A program made the position numbers and the translations under genes. From NCBI GenBank assembly GCA_029212405.1, contig JARGNR010000046.1:1-50368 (forward strand): a stretch of DNA of 50,368 nt. The letters run 5' to 3'. The DNA is from Saprospiraceae bacterium. Its GTDB lineage: Bacteria; Bacteroidota; Bacteroidia; Chitinophagales; Saprospiraceae. This document shows, piece after piece, positions 35,300 through 44,760 of the stretch; positions within the stretch are counted from its first letter, which is position 1; every line of letters begins with the position of its first letter. The notes under the pieces are model-generated. The model searched no databases and was not told the origin of the DNA. It was given only the letters and a program-made list of their open reading frames with translations.

Positions 35300-35980
35300 A
35301 TGCCACAGATTAACATTACCATCGACATCAATGAAAGCATTTATTTGCGAGACCCTTTGGAAACAAACTTAGGAAAAAAAATCATTGAACACGCTATCCT
35401 CTTGATTGATGAAATAGGTTTTGAAGAATTGAATTTTAAAAAGATAGCCACTTCAATGGGATCAACGGAAGCCTCTATCTACCGCTATTTTGAGAACAAA
35501 TACAAGCTATTGTCCTACCTAGTATCTTGGTATTGGGATTTTATGCATTTTATGGTTTTGATGGACATCCGTAACGTGAAAGATTCTAAAGCAAAATTGG
35601 TGCAAGCGATATCTACGCTTGTCAATTCTTTGGACAGTTCAATTACTCCTTCCTATATTAATCAAACCAAACTCCATAAGGTCGTTGTAGAAAATGCCAA
35701 TAAAGTTTACCATACCAAAAAAGTGGACTCTTTAAACAAGGAAGGATATTATGTCAATTATAAAAAAATAGTAAAAACATTATCTAAGATGATCTTAGAG
35801 ATCGATTCAGAATTTGAGTACCCCATCGCATTAGCTACCAACTTAATCGAACAATCTCTCAATAATGAATACTATATCGAACACCTTCCCAGCCTTACAG
35901 ATGTAACCGATTCTAAGGCAAACCCAAGAATCGAGACCATAAAAATGATTGAATATATGATAAGCCGAATATTATATTAG
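35300..35980 (+). CDS. TetR-family transcriptional regulator
   Basis: 226 residues. The N-terminal HTH is typical: LIDEIGFEELNFKKIATSMGSTEASIYRYFENKYKLLSYLV (about 34-75), with the recognition helix around TEASIYRYF. The remaining helices form the ligand/dimer domain and are divergent. It is divergent from the ABC exporter operon and probably represses it and itself through the repeats in the shared gap. The ligand cannot be predicted. Confidence 0.9.
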   Translation: MPQINITIDINESIYLRDPLETNLGKKIIEHAILLIDEIGFEELNFKKIATSMGSTEASIYRYFENKYKLLSYLVSWYWDFMHFMVLMDIRNVKDSKAKLVQAISTLVNSLDSSITPSYINQTKLHKVVVENANKVYHTKKVDSLNKEGYYVNYKKIVKTLSKMILEIDSEFEYPIALATNLIEQSLNNEYYIEHLPSLTDVTDSKANPRIETIKMIEYMISRILY

Positions 35981-35987
35981 AAGCTTT

Positions 35988-36386
35988 TCAATATGCATCA
36001 TAGCCCATTCTTAACAAAGATAGTAACTCTGGCGTCACCTCTGATTCATCAGCAATCCGAATATGATGGGCATACACCTTTCTATAATGAACAGTCCGCT
36101 TTATAAGATGATGCTCTATCTTTTCAGGATGATAAAATTTTAAATCCAGCAATTTAGCCATTGGCTTAACAATCAACCACGCCTTTTCTTTCGTAAATAC
36201 AATTGCATTCGTTGCCGCACCTACAGAGCAAGGATTCCAGTCGATGACATGAATCAATACTTGATCAAAAGCCAAAATGAGCTCATCTGGTTTACCTTCA
36301 AATATTTCATCAATGGTCCGTGTAGAGCACATATGCGACTGATTTGTCGTTTTGAAGTTCCTGCTGCATTTTGGACATGTCCACAT
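35988..36386 (-). CDS. Small zinc-ribbon protein (DUF5655-like)
   Basis: 132 residues. The N-terminus is a short zinc ribbon (MWTCPKCSRNFKTTNQSHMC: CxxC, H, C). The rest reads like the DUF5655 fold (AWLIVKPMAKLLDLKFYH, then HYRKVYAHHIRIADESEVTPELLSLLRMGYDAY). No biochemical role is known to me. Its stop lies 8 bases from the stop of the convergent TetR gene. Confidence 0.8.
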   Translation of the reverse strand: MWTCPKCSRNFKTTNQSHMCSTRTIDEIFEGKPDELILAFDQVLIHVIDWNPCSVGAATNAIVFTKEKAWLIVKPMAKLLDLKFYHPEKIEHHLIKRTVHYRKVYAHHIRIADESEVTPELLSLLRMGYDAY

Positions 36387-36523
36387 ATTGATCCTTGCTT
36401 CTTATTTTCTATACTTATTCAAAAAACAATTCGTGTTTTCAAGCTCTTTATAAGCAATCGCATCATTTTTTTATGCATTTAGAACAACACGCTTAATTCC
36501 TTTTCTTAAAACTTATCAATGGT

Positions 36524-37258
36524 CTAGTTCAATTCTATTTTACTTTGCACAATTTCTTTCCCTGTTTTGGTTGCATTTAACACAGTAAAATATTGATTGT
36601 TATCTGATGCTTGCATAATTTCAACCGTCTCGTCTAATTTCAATTCATTTTTAAACTGCACCAGTATTTTAGAAATTTGCTCGTCCTCTATACCTTTCGA
36701 CTTCAAAGACTCCATTATAAACCGGATAAGAACAATATTATTCACATGATTATTCCAGTCCAAATCATAGGGGCGAACCTTTCTGGTATCTGCCTTCAAA
36801 AAGTTGGAAGGCACCAAAATATTTTTTTCTGGCTTGGTTAAAAATCTAGTATTTTCAGGCACTCCAATATCCATAATCTTCTGAGGAATTTTAACCAGTT
36901 TTCTTTCTTCTGTTTGAAGTAGAGTCCATACACTGCTGGCTCCCACAACTAATTTTTTATTCTGATCAAATATTAAATAATCTCGGTAGGCAAAAAATTT
37001 ATCAAAACCGGAGGGGTACGTGAGAATGGTATATGTTCCATCCAGTATCAATGGATCAATTATTTTCAACTCTTTCCGTATCAATACCCAAGTCACTTTA
37101 TCATCAGTCATGTCCCATACACTTGTATTGAGTTGACGAGCATGTTGCAATGAAGCTTCTTGTAGATTCCTCAACAGTGCAGGAATGGTAAGGAACTTGT
37201 TCTGATTGACATCATGACCTTTTACCGAAAATCTAGATGTATACACTAATGCGTCCAT
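36524..37258 (-). CDS. Acyl-ACP thioesterase (double hotdog)
   Basis: 244 residues resembling FatA/FatB-type acyl-[acyl-carrier-protein] thioesterases of Bacteroidota: FSVKGHDVNQNKFLTIPALLRNLQEASLQHA at the start, VTWVLIRKELKI, SSVWTLLQTEERKLVKIP, and in the second hotdog VRPYDLDWNNHVNN with the family's Asn and His. It releases free fatty acids from ACP in the cytoplasm. It diverges from the LigD gene across a 100-base gap. Normal length. Confidence 0.92.
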   Translation of the reverse strand: MDALVYTSRFSVKGHDVNQNKFLTIPALLRNLQEASLQHARQLNTSVWDMTDDKVTWVLIRKELKIIDPLILDGTYTILTYPSGFDKFFAYRDYLIFDQNKKLVVGASSVWTLLQTEERKLVKIPQKIMDIGVPENTRFLTKPEKNILVPSNFLKADTRKVRPYDLDWNNHVNNIVLIRFIMESLKSKGIEDEQISKILVQFKNELKLDETVEIMQASDNNQYFTVLNATKTGKEIVQSKIELN

Positions 37259-37358
37259 GAATTAAAATTTTAAGTCATATTTAAAAATAACACTGTACTG
37301 TACTTATTTACAGCACACAAAATTTAGTACTTTTAGAGATAACAATCAATTATCCATA

Positions 37359-39248
37359 TTGCCAAAGAAAGAAATAATTACGGAAATTGAAGGTAGGAAA
37401 CTAAAACTTTCAAATCTCAATAAAATTATATTTCCTGAAGAGAATATTATTAAAGCTGAAATCATTCAGTATTACATGACCATTGCACAATTCGTGTTAC
37501 CTTTTTTAAAAGATCGACCGCTTACCTTAATTAGATATCCTGACGGAATCCATGCGCATCGTTTTTATTCAAAAAACAAACCCAATTGGACACCTAGGTG
37601 GATTGAACATACCAACTTCCAAGACGATGACAACTCCTATTTAATGGCAAATAACAAAGCCAGTCTCATCTGGATAGCCAACTTAACAGCACTGGAATTG
37701 CATACTGTTCAATGCAAGGGGAAGAATCAAATCCAACCTGATCATTTCATTCTTGACTTGGATCCTCCCGAGGAAGATCAATTTGATGTGGTAAGAAAAC
37801 TGGCCTTCAAATTAAAACACTATTTGGAATCGCTACACTACACCCCTTTTATTAAAACAAGTGGAGGAAAAGGCCTACATATTTACGTACCCATCACTCC
37901 GATTTACTCTCAAAAAGAGGTTATTAAATGTGTAAAACTGCTTGCTAAAAATTATATCAAGCAGGATACAAACACCACCCTAAAACTTAACAAAGAGAAA
38001 AGAAGCGGTAAAGTATTGCTGGATATTTACAGAAATCATGCTACTCAGACATGTGTAGTCCCTTATAGCATTCGAGGTAAAAATGGAGCTCCCATATCCG
38101 CTCCTATCACTTGGGAGGAATTAAAAACTATTCCTTCATCAAAAGCTTATTCTATTCGTACAATTCATGATAAAATCAAACGCGAAGGAGATCCGTGGAG
38201 TGATTTTCGAGATCATGCAACAATTCTCCATACGGATACTATACATAACTCAAAAAAGAGTCAAAAACACACTAATAAAATAAAATTGGAGGGTAAAAAA
38301 TGTCCCCTTGAATCCATTTCTTTAAGCCCAATGCTTGCACAATTAGGTTCATCTATTCCACCCTCCGATGAATATTTTTTTGAAATAAAATGGGATGGAA
38401 TACGCGTTCTAATCATAAAAAATCTGAAGGAAGTGAAAATAATTTCTCGAAATGGGAATAACATAACCTCAAAATTTCCATCCCTAGCAGCGCATTTTGA
38501 AAAGCACAGCACCCATCAATATATTGTAGATGGCGAACTCATAGTGAATGATGCGGATGGCAAACCTGATTTCAGCAAAGTTGTCAGTCGTTTGCACCTT
38601 GAAGATGGAAAAGCTCATCTTGCTGCAAAATCTTCAAAAGGAGCTCTCGTTTATCTGTTTGATCTATTATTTATGGACGGCATTGACTTACGCTCCAATT
38701 CAATTGATCATAGAAGAGCTCTATTAAAGGAATTATTGGATTGGAATGATAAAATAAAATTTAGTGAAGCTTTTAAAAATGGACAAGATTTATTTGATGC
38801 CGTAAGTGCTGAAAAAATGGAAGGAATCCTCTGTAAAAAGAGGAATAGTCCTTATGAAAGTGGCCACAGATCTATGTTTTGGCTCAAGATTAAGGTGCAA
38901 AATTTCGATAAGGCATTGATCATTGGATACACCAAAGGAAAGGGAGAACGTTCAAATTTCTTTGGAGCATTACACCTCGCAAAGAAAAAAAACGATAAAT
39001 ATGTTTATTTTGGCAAAATTGGAACTGGATTCAACCAAGAAAAAATCGCAAACATAATGGAAAAGATGTCTAATGTTCCGAAGACATCAAAACCAATAAA
39101 AGAACAGATAGAGGACGAAAAGAATACAATTTGGATACAACCTTTATACGCATGTGAATTAAAATATGCCTCGATGACAAATAATAATACATATCGCGAA
39201 CCGGTGTTTATTCGAATGTTTTCATCTTCTGAATTAAGGAATAACTAA
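37359..39248 (+). CDS. ligD: ATP-dependent DNA ligase D, polymerase-ligase form
   Basis: 629 residues from a TTG start (no in-frame ATG upstream; the Pol domain begins immediately). N-terminal LigD polymerase/primase domain (about 10-260) with the metal motif FILDLDPPEED (D133, D135), SGGKGLHIYVPI and TCVVPYSIRGKNGAPISAPITWEEL. C-terminal ATP-dependent ligase (about 315-629) with the adenylation motif EIKWDGIR (Lys 344), VDGELIV, and KMEGILCKKRNSPYESGHRS. The 3'-phosphoesterase (PE) domain of many LigDs is absent, and there is no ku gene in the window. It would act in non-homologous end joining or another repair pathway. It heads a run with a lipoprotein and a UbiA-like gene. Confidence 0.93.
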   Translation: MPKKEIITEIEGRKLKLSNLNKIIFPEENIIKAEIIQYYMTIAQFVLPFLKDRPLTLIRYPDGIHAHRFYSKNKPNWTPRWIEHTNFQDDDNSYLMANNKASLIWIANLTALELHTVQCKGKNQIQPDHFILDLDPPEEDQFDVVRKLAFKLKHYLESLHYTPFIKTSGGKGLHIYVPITPIYSQKEVIKCVKLLAKNYIKQDTNTTLKLNKEKRSGKVLLDIYRNHATQTCVVPYSIRGKNGAPISAPITWEELKTIPSSKAYSIRTIHDKIKREGDPWSDFRDHATILHTDTIHNSKKSQKHTNKIKLEGKKCPLESISLSPMLAQLGSSIPPSDEYFFEIKWDGIRVLIIKNLKEVKIISRNGNNITSKFPSLAAHFEKHSTHQYIVDGELIVNDADGKPDFSKVVSRLHLEDGKAHLAAKSSKGALVYLFDLLFMDGIDLRSNSIDHRRALLKELLDWNDKIKFSEAFKNGQDLFDAVSAEKMEGILCKKRNSPYESGHRSMFWLKIKVQNFDKALIIGYTKGKGERSNFFGALHLAKKKNDKYVYFGKIGTGFNQEKIANIMEKMSNVPKTSKPIKEQIEDEKNTIWIQPLYACELKYASMTNNNTYREPVFIRMFSSSELRNN

Positions 39249-39254
39249 CTTGAC

Positions 39255-40340
39255 ATGAAAAAATACGCTTACATCATTCTTTTGTGGACAGTACTTTTTA
39301 GTAGTTGCTCTAGTCCACAAAAATTGTATGAAAAAGGAAAATACTTTAAAGCCTTTGATGCAGTATTAGGAGATATTAAGGCAGGAAAGAAAAATCGAAA
39401 AGATGTACTGTTATTGAATAAATCATTTTCCAAAATGATCGACTTAGCCAGAGACCGAATGATTGTTTTAGTAGATGGGTATAAAATCAATGACTTAACA
39501 GATAATTTTAAGCAATACGAAGAAGTGGATACTCGATTTGTAAAAGCCAGATCGTATATAAATGATGATAACAAATTAAAATATGAAGATTTCAGATCAG
39601 AAAAATTACAATTGATTCAGGATACCTACGATGAAGGAAAAGCGTTAATGGTATATTTTAATGAAACCAATAACAAAATAGACGCACGAAACGCCTATTA
39701 TCACTTTGAACTGGTCGATGAATACAGCAATGAATATCCAGATGTATATCAACTAATGCAAGAAGCAAAAGATGCTGCCACTTTACTCTACGTTGTGAAT
39801 GCAGATCTTGATTTTGACTTTTCGTATGAATGGGAAGTTGACAATGCATTCGACGATCTTAGAGGCCAATCTGGATTCATGAAAATTGTATACGCCAATT
39901 CATTTAATAATGGTGATTGTTTTGTTGAACTAGATTTTTCAAAATTAGACGTGAATGAAAGAGTCAGTGAATCCACTCGTACCTATACCAAACAAGTTGA
40001 AGATGGTTACACCACGGAAACTGATACTAGTGGAACGGTCACACAAATCCCCAAATATATTGATGTATCGGGCAGTGTAACTACAAGAACAATCACCAAA
40101 ACTTTGACATGGAGAATTCATCTAGAAATTAGAAAATCTTCCGTGAATTGTGATCTGCGAGAACAACAATTTAGAGCTACCATTGAAGATCAAGTAGACC
40201 AATATCAAATTTCAGGGGATCAACGGGCGATTCCCAACGAATACACCTCAAATATCAATGACAGAATTCGCAGTACAGACGACATGGTCGACGATTTGAT
40301 TCGCGACTTATATCTAAAAGTTAGAAACTACTTCTATTAA
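39255..40340 (+). CDS. Lipoprotein of unknown function
   Basis: 361 residues with a signal peptide ending FSSC (lipid Cys 18), immediately 6 bases after the ligD stop. The N-terminal half (YEKGKYFKAFDAVLGDIKAGKK ... RNAYYHFELVDEY) is TPR-like helix-turn-helix, with a beta-rich C-terminal half (ELDFSKLDVNERVSESTRTYTKQVEDGYTTETD). No catalytic motif. I do not recognise the family. Its tight spacing to ligD is probably transcriptional convenience. Confidence 0.75.
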   Translation: MKKYAYIILLWTVLFSSCSSPQKLYEKGKYFKAFDAVLGDIKAGKKNRKDVLLLNKSFSKMIDLARDRMIVLVDGYKINDLTDNFKQYEEVDTRFVKARSYINDDNKLKYEDFRSEKLQLIQDTYDEGKALMVYFNETNNKIDARNAYYHFELVDEYSNEYPDVYQLMQEAKDAATLLYVVNADLDFDFSYEWEVDNAFDDLRGQSGFMKIVYANSFNNGDCFVELDFSKLDVNERVSESTRTYTKQVEDGYTTETDTSGTVTQIPKYIDVSGSVTTRTITKTLTWRIHLEIRKSSVNCDLREQQFRATIEDQVDQYQISGDQRAIPNEYTSNINDRIRSTDDMVDDLIRDLYLKVRNYFY

Positions 40341-40344
40341 GCAA

Positions 40345-41199
40345 TTGAAAGAGATTTTAAAACATATTACCAATTTTTACTTATATAGTAGCCTTCATAT
40401 CGGTTTTTGTAGTGTATATCTCTACCTGTTTACAATAAATCGGTTTGACCTACAGGTAGATTTAAACTATTTGCTTTTTGTGTTTTCTAGTACCATATTT
40501 ATATATTCTATACATCGTTTGATTGGCATAAACAAGGTTAAAAAGTTTGCACACAAAGGGCGATTTGCCGTTATTGAAAAATTTAAAAGTCATATTCTGG
40601 TATATGCCGTTTTAAGCTTCATCCTATGTTGCTATCTTTTTCTTGATTTTGAATGGTCCAGAATAGTTATCATATCAGGAGCAGGTATTATTTCGGTATT
40701 ATATACTATTCCGATTTTTGGAAAATCCATGCGTTTAAGAGACTTTTCTTTTATTAAGATATTTTTGATTGCTATAGTATGGGCCTATGTGACAGGGTCA
40801 GTTCCGCTTTACGAACAAGGAGCACCAATGGGAGAAATTATCCTTTATTTCCTCGTTGTAGTTTTCTTCTTTATTGCAATTACTATTCCCTTTGACATTA
40901 GAGATTTTTATGTAGATTCTACCAATAAAGTGTTGACAATACCCATTTTATTGGGTAAGGACAGGTCAATAAAATTAACTTTTGGATTATTATCAGCTAC
41001 CGTATTATTTGATTTGTTATTGATGCTATACTACCATCCTCCTGTCATTGGAACAATAAGTATTAGTGTTACCTGCTTAATTGTTGGGTTAATAATTTAC
41101 AGGATAAGACATAAAGAGAGTGATTATTATTTTAGTGGACTATTGGATACCGTAATTATGTTTCCATACACTATTATAACACTAATAGGATTCTTCTAA
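40345..41199 (+). CDS. UbiA-like prenyltransferase-family membrane protein
   Basis: 284 residues with about eight membrane segments and a TTG start 5 bases after the lipoprotein stop. The second half contains IPFDIRDFYVDSTNKVLTIPILLGKDR, like the second Asp-rich motif of UbiA prenyltransferases. The first canonical NDxxDxxxD motif is not seen; the equivalent region reads FIYSIHRLIGI. It may be a UbiA-superfamily member that has lost the usual diphosphate-binding aspartates and has another role. Substrate unknown. Confidence 0.65.
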   Translation: MKEILKHITNFYLYSSLHIGFCSVYLYLFTINRFDLQVDLNYLLFVFSSTIFIYSIHRLIGINKVKKFAHKGRFAVIEKFKSHILVYAVLSFILCCYLFLDFEWSRIVIISGAGIISVLYTIPIFGKSMRLRDFSFIKIFLIAIVWAYVTGSVPLYEQGAPMGEIILYFLVVVFFFIAITIPFDIRDFYVDSTNKVLTIPILLGKDRSIKLTFGLLSATVLFDLLLMLYYHPPVIGTISISVTCLIVGLIIYRIRHKESDYYFSGLLDTVIMFPYTIITLIGFF

Positions 41200-41206
41200 A
41201 TTTTCC

Positions 41207-41731
41207 TTAGGCGGCACAGCAAGAAATGATACTTTCATAATTCGGACGATCAGAAGCAGAAGCATGAATATAAGAGTCTTTTACTTCACCTTCAGCTATT
41301 AAAAACACTCCTGGCATCTGAAAACCATCTCCGATTTGTCTCAACCCAATTGGTGTACCTTTTATAACGGATACCTCGAAACCTCTGATCCAATTCTTCA
41401 AACCGAACAGCTGACTTGCAGACCCTTTAGTGAGCCCAAAAGAAGCATATAGACTACACGTAGGATTAGATATATGTTCAATGTTTGGAATGCCGTACTT
41501 TTTGAAATACTTTTCAGCAGTTTCGTTATCAGACATATGGACAAGAACTACGTTGATATTTTTTTCCTCCCATTCTTTTCTTTTACTACCAATATCCTTC
41601 ATCGCTTCTCTACAAAAAATACATCCAAAATGTCTAAGAAACACCAGTAGTACTGGTTTTTCAAAACTTGCTTCTTCCAAATTTCGATTTCTATTCGTAA
41701 TCGTAGCTTTGATTTGCTGAATATTTTGCAT
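41207..41731 (-). CDS. Thioredoxin-fold AhpC/TSA-like protein
   Basis: 174 residues with a redox motif FLRHFGCIFCREAM (CIFC) after a KPVLLVFL strand, as in the AhpC-TSA_2 (PRXL2-like) family. A GVFLIAEGEVKDSYIHASASDRPNYESI ending is typical; the last residues are SCCAA. It probably acts as a thiol peroxidase or reductase in the cytoplasm. The stop is 7 bases from the convergent UbiA-like gene. Confidence 0.85.
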   Translation of the reverse strand: MQNIQQIKATITNRNRNLEEASFEKPVLLVFLRHFGCIFCREAMKDIGSKRKEWEEKNINVVLVHMSDNETAEKYFKKYGIPNIEHISNPTCSLYASFGLTKGSASQLFGLKNWIRGFEVSVIKGTPIGLRQIGDGFQMPGVFLIAEGEVKDSYIHASASDRPNYESIISCCAA

Positions 41732-41784
41732 CAGTCAGAATTTATTTAAATGATAACATTAAACTCCTCTAATAGTTTAACCTA

Positions 41785-43083
41785 TTAAAAAAAAAATAAC
41801 GTTAGACAAAAAGTACCATATAAAACTATACAGTAATATATATACCTCTTTACATCAATGTAATCAGAAATTGGTATTTTAAGTATTCTCCAGTTGTATC
41901 CCACTAATATGATTTTCTGAGTAAAAAAAGCAATAACGGTGGCTATTGCAATACCGTACAGACCATAAAATTGCATTAGATATACACTTAAACCGATATT
42001 CAAAACAAACTCTACCCCTGCGGCATACATGAGTACTTGATTCTTTTGTTTGGCATAAAGAATAACTTGAGGCAATAATATCCGACTGCAAAGAATCAAG
42101 AGGTAAATATTAAATATCTGAGCAGAAACTAAATACTCTTCTGAATACACTAGTGCAAACAAATAGGGGCTTAAAAGGGTGAGAACTATACTTGCTGGAA
42201 ACAAAAAATTCATCAACCTGCTAATCCTCTTTTTAATATCGATAAGGCTTTGATCGAGGTTTCTCACAGCCAATGGAATAAACGCTGATGCTAAAGCAGA
42301 AATGAAGATGGTATTTATAGGCAACTCTCTAGCTCCATATCTAAAATATGTAAATTCCGAACGATCAAAATAGGATTCAACCAAATAACCATCCACATAT
42401 TCCATTCCTGCACCCAACAGCACATGCACGATCAAAGGCGATCCAAAAAGAATAAACTTCCAAGTCAGTTTTAGATCAAAAGTAAGGCTACTGTAATCCG
42501 TTACTAACTTTATAAAATACAAAAACCGTAGCATGGCCCATACTCCTAGTCCGATAAGTAATGGTTGAATAGATCTATATTGAACGACTAAATACGACAA
42601 TCCAAAAAGATATACGGAATAGCTGACAACCCCATAGAAAAATAGTGTTTTGGCGTTATCTTTTACAATTAATATATGTTCACTCAGAGAGGCTACAGTT
42701 CCCAAAACAAGAAAGCAAAACAGCCAAGGTAAATAGCTGTACATAGCATCCAACCTCGGAAAATCAATGAAATATAATACACTGAATGCTGACACTCCTA
42801 AAAGGAAAAACACGATGCCCAAATTAAAAATCAATCGACTTTGATCATTTGAATTGGAATTTGGGAAATAACTCATGAATGCATTTTTCAAACCAAGCCC
42901 CCAAAAGAATGAGCCCGCATTGGCCAGAAAAATAAACCATTCAAAATCCCCTATCCTATCCGACGCTATATTGCATTGCACCAATACTATGCTTAAAAGA
43001 ATAACAGAGCTCAGTCTACATACTTGTAATACTTGATACGATCTTGCTACATCAGTAAGAATGAAATGAATGATGTTTTTCAA
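41785..43083 (-). CDS. Polysaccharide/oligosaccharide flippase (MOP family)
   Basis: 432 residues with 12 or so membrane segments of the Wzx/PST polysaccharide-flippase type (VLQVCRLSSVILLSIVLVQCNIA start, FRYGARELPINTIFISALASAFIPL in the middle, ILYAKQKNQVLMYAAGVEFVLNIGLSVYLM late). It would flip a lipid-linked sugar across the inner membrane. No glycosyltransferase genes lie next to it, so it is probably part of a dispersed surface-glycan pathway. Family call moderate to firm. Confidence 0.8.
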   Translation of the reverse strand: MKNIIHFILTDVARSYQVLQVCRLSSVILLSIVLVQCNIASDRIGDFEWFIFLANAGSFFWGLGLKNAFMSYFPNSNSNDQSRLIFNLGIVFFLLGVSAFSVLYFIDFPRLDAMYSYLPWLFCFLVLGTVASLSEHILIVKDNAKTLFFYGVVSYSVYLFGLSYLVVQYRSIQPLLIGLGVWAMLRFLYFIKLVTDYSSLTFDLKLTWKFILFGSPLIVHVLLGAGMEYVDGYLVESYFDRSEFTYFRYGARELPINTIFISALASAFIPLAVRNLDQSLIDIKKRISRLMNFLFPASIVLTLLSPYLFALVYSEEYLVSAQIFNIYLLILCSRILLPQVILYAKQKNQVLMYAAGVEFVLNIGLSVYLMQFYGLYGIAIATVIAFFTQKIILVGYNWRILKIPISDYIDVKRYIYYCIVLYGTFCLTLFFF

Positions 43084-43245
43084 GAATGAAAATTGAATGT
43101 GATTAATAATAGGAGATAAATGTATATAAATAGATTAGTCTTCACTACTCACAGCAAAAGAATTAAAAATTAAAACACCTTAAACAAACAAAAACTCATG
43201 CAATAAACGTTATATAACTAATTTGTTGACATTTTACATATTACA

Positions 43246-43278
43246 TTTGACAATAATACGTAAATTGCTGTATTTTTG
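43246..43278 (+). promoter_or_regulatory. Promoter of the HtrA gene
   Basis: A TTTG at 43246-43249 and a perfect TATTTTTG at 43271-43278 are separated by 21 bases, close to the usual Bacteroidota -33/-7 spacing. The ATG follows at 43324. Confidence 0.55.
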
Positions 43279-43323
43279 AATATTAGATGATTATATTAGT
43301 TTTAAGCTCAAATATCGACATAC

Positions 43324-44760
43324 ATGAAGAATAGTATACAATCCGTTAAATTGATAGGTTCCTCCATATTAGGTGCGATGATCGGTGTCTTTATTTATAC
43401 TACTCTAGTCAACCCAACCGAATTAATTTACATCAAACAATCAGAAAAAGCTCAATTAGCTGCTGAACGAGAATTTGTACTTTCAGAGAGAGCCAATGCT
43501 GTATTTAAGTCTTCAGCACCGACTGATTTTATCAACGCCGCATCAAGCAGTGTTGAATCTGTTGTATTTATCGAAAGCTTTGTTCCTGCGAATGGAAGTA
43601 CCTACCAAGTAAAACGGTCTGTAAAAAGCACAGGCAGTGGTGTTATCATCAGCAATGATGGATATATTGTAACCAATAATCATGTGATCGAAAATGCGGA
43701 GAAAATTCAAGTCACACTCAATAATAATAAAGAATACAAAGCTAAAGTTATTGGTTTTGATGAACAAACTGACTTGGCATTATTAAAAATCGAAAGTACA
43801 CAGCTGGACTATGTTGTATTCGGAAATTCAGACTCTTTGCTGATCGGAGAATGGGTATTAGCTGTTGGAAATCCATTTCGTTTGCAATCAACGGTCACTG
43901 CAGGTATCGTAAGTGCAAAAGCAAGAAATATAAATGTATTGCAAAAACAAGGAATTGAATCTTTTATTCAAACCGATGCTGCAGTAAACCCAGGCAATAG
44001 TGGTGGGGCATTGATCAATACCAATGGTGAGCTGGTCGGGATCAATACCGCTATACTAAGTTCTACCGGTGGGTACGAAGGTTTTTCATTTGCCATTCCT
44101 TCCAAATTAGTTAAAAAGGTGGTTCGTGACATCAAAGAATACGGTGTCGTACAAAGAGGATGGATGGGCGTAACCATTTATAATGTAGATGCTCCTCTGG
44201 CAGAAGAACTTGGGCTGGCGGATGTAAAAGGAGTAATGATAGACGCACTCACGAGAGGAGGTGCTGCAAAAGCTGGAGGGTTACAAAAAGGAGATGTTTT
44301 GTTGTCCATAAATGATATACAAACGAATACAACTCCCCGTTTTACTGAAATCATTGGACAGTTCCGTCCAGGAGATATACTCAAAGTCAAATTTTTTAGA
44401 AATGGGAAGGAACAATTTACCAATGTACAATTGCGAAATCAACTGAATACGACGGATTATGTGGCTGTACGAAAAGACAAATTGTTGATCGACATAGGGT
44501 TTGAATTAAGAGAAATGGACAGTGCGGAGATCTCGAGAAACGACGAAAAAGGAGTCTATGTGGTCAGTGTATATAAAAATAGTAAAGCTGGTTCTGCCAA
44601 TATTGAACCCGGTTATATCATAACTTCAATAAATGATCAGGAAGTACGAACTGTGAATGAATTGATTAAAATCATGGAGAATTATATTGGACCAGTAGTA
44701 TTTAATGGATATTATGAAAATTATCCAGGTGAGTTTCCCTATACATTTAATCTAAACTAG
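43324..44760 (+). CDS. HtrA/DegP-type periplasmic serine protease
   Basis: 478 residues with an N-terminal membrane anchor/signal (about 8-29), a trypsin-like domain with the catalytic triad His 120 (TNNHVIE), Asp 150 (TDLALLK) and Ser 226 (NPGNSGGAL), and two PDZ domains (about 275-370: RGWMGVTIYNVDAPLAEELG; and about 390-470: EKGVYVVSVYKNSKAGSANIEPGYIITSINDQEV). It is a periplasmic quality-control protease of Do type and normal length. It ends in convergent overlap with the TraB/GumN gene by four bases. Confidence 0.96.
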   Translation: MKNSIQSVKLIGSSILGAMIGVFIYTTLVNPTELIYIKQSEKAQLAAEREFVLSERANAVFKSSAPTDFINAASSSVESVVFIESFVPANGSTYQVKRSVKSTGSGVIISNDGYIVTNNHVIENAEKIQVTLNNNKEYKAKVIGFDEQTDLALLKIESTQLDYVVFGNSDSLLIGEWVLAVGNPFRLQSTVTAGIVSAKARNINVLQKQGIESFIQTDAAVNPGNSGGALINTNGELVGINTAILSSTGGYEGFSFAIPSKLVKKVVRDIKEYGVVQRGWMGVTIYNVDAPLAEELGLADVKGVMIDALTRGGAAKAGGLQKGDVLLSINDIQTNTTPRFTEIIGQFRPGDILKVKFFRNGKEQFTNVQLRNQLNTTDYVAVRKDKLLIDIGFELREMDSAEISRNDEKGVYVVSVYKNSKAGSANIEPGYIITSINDQEVRTVNELIKIMENYIGPVVFNGYYENYPGEFPYTFNLN

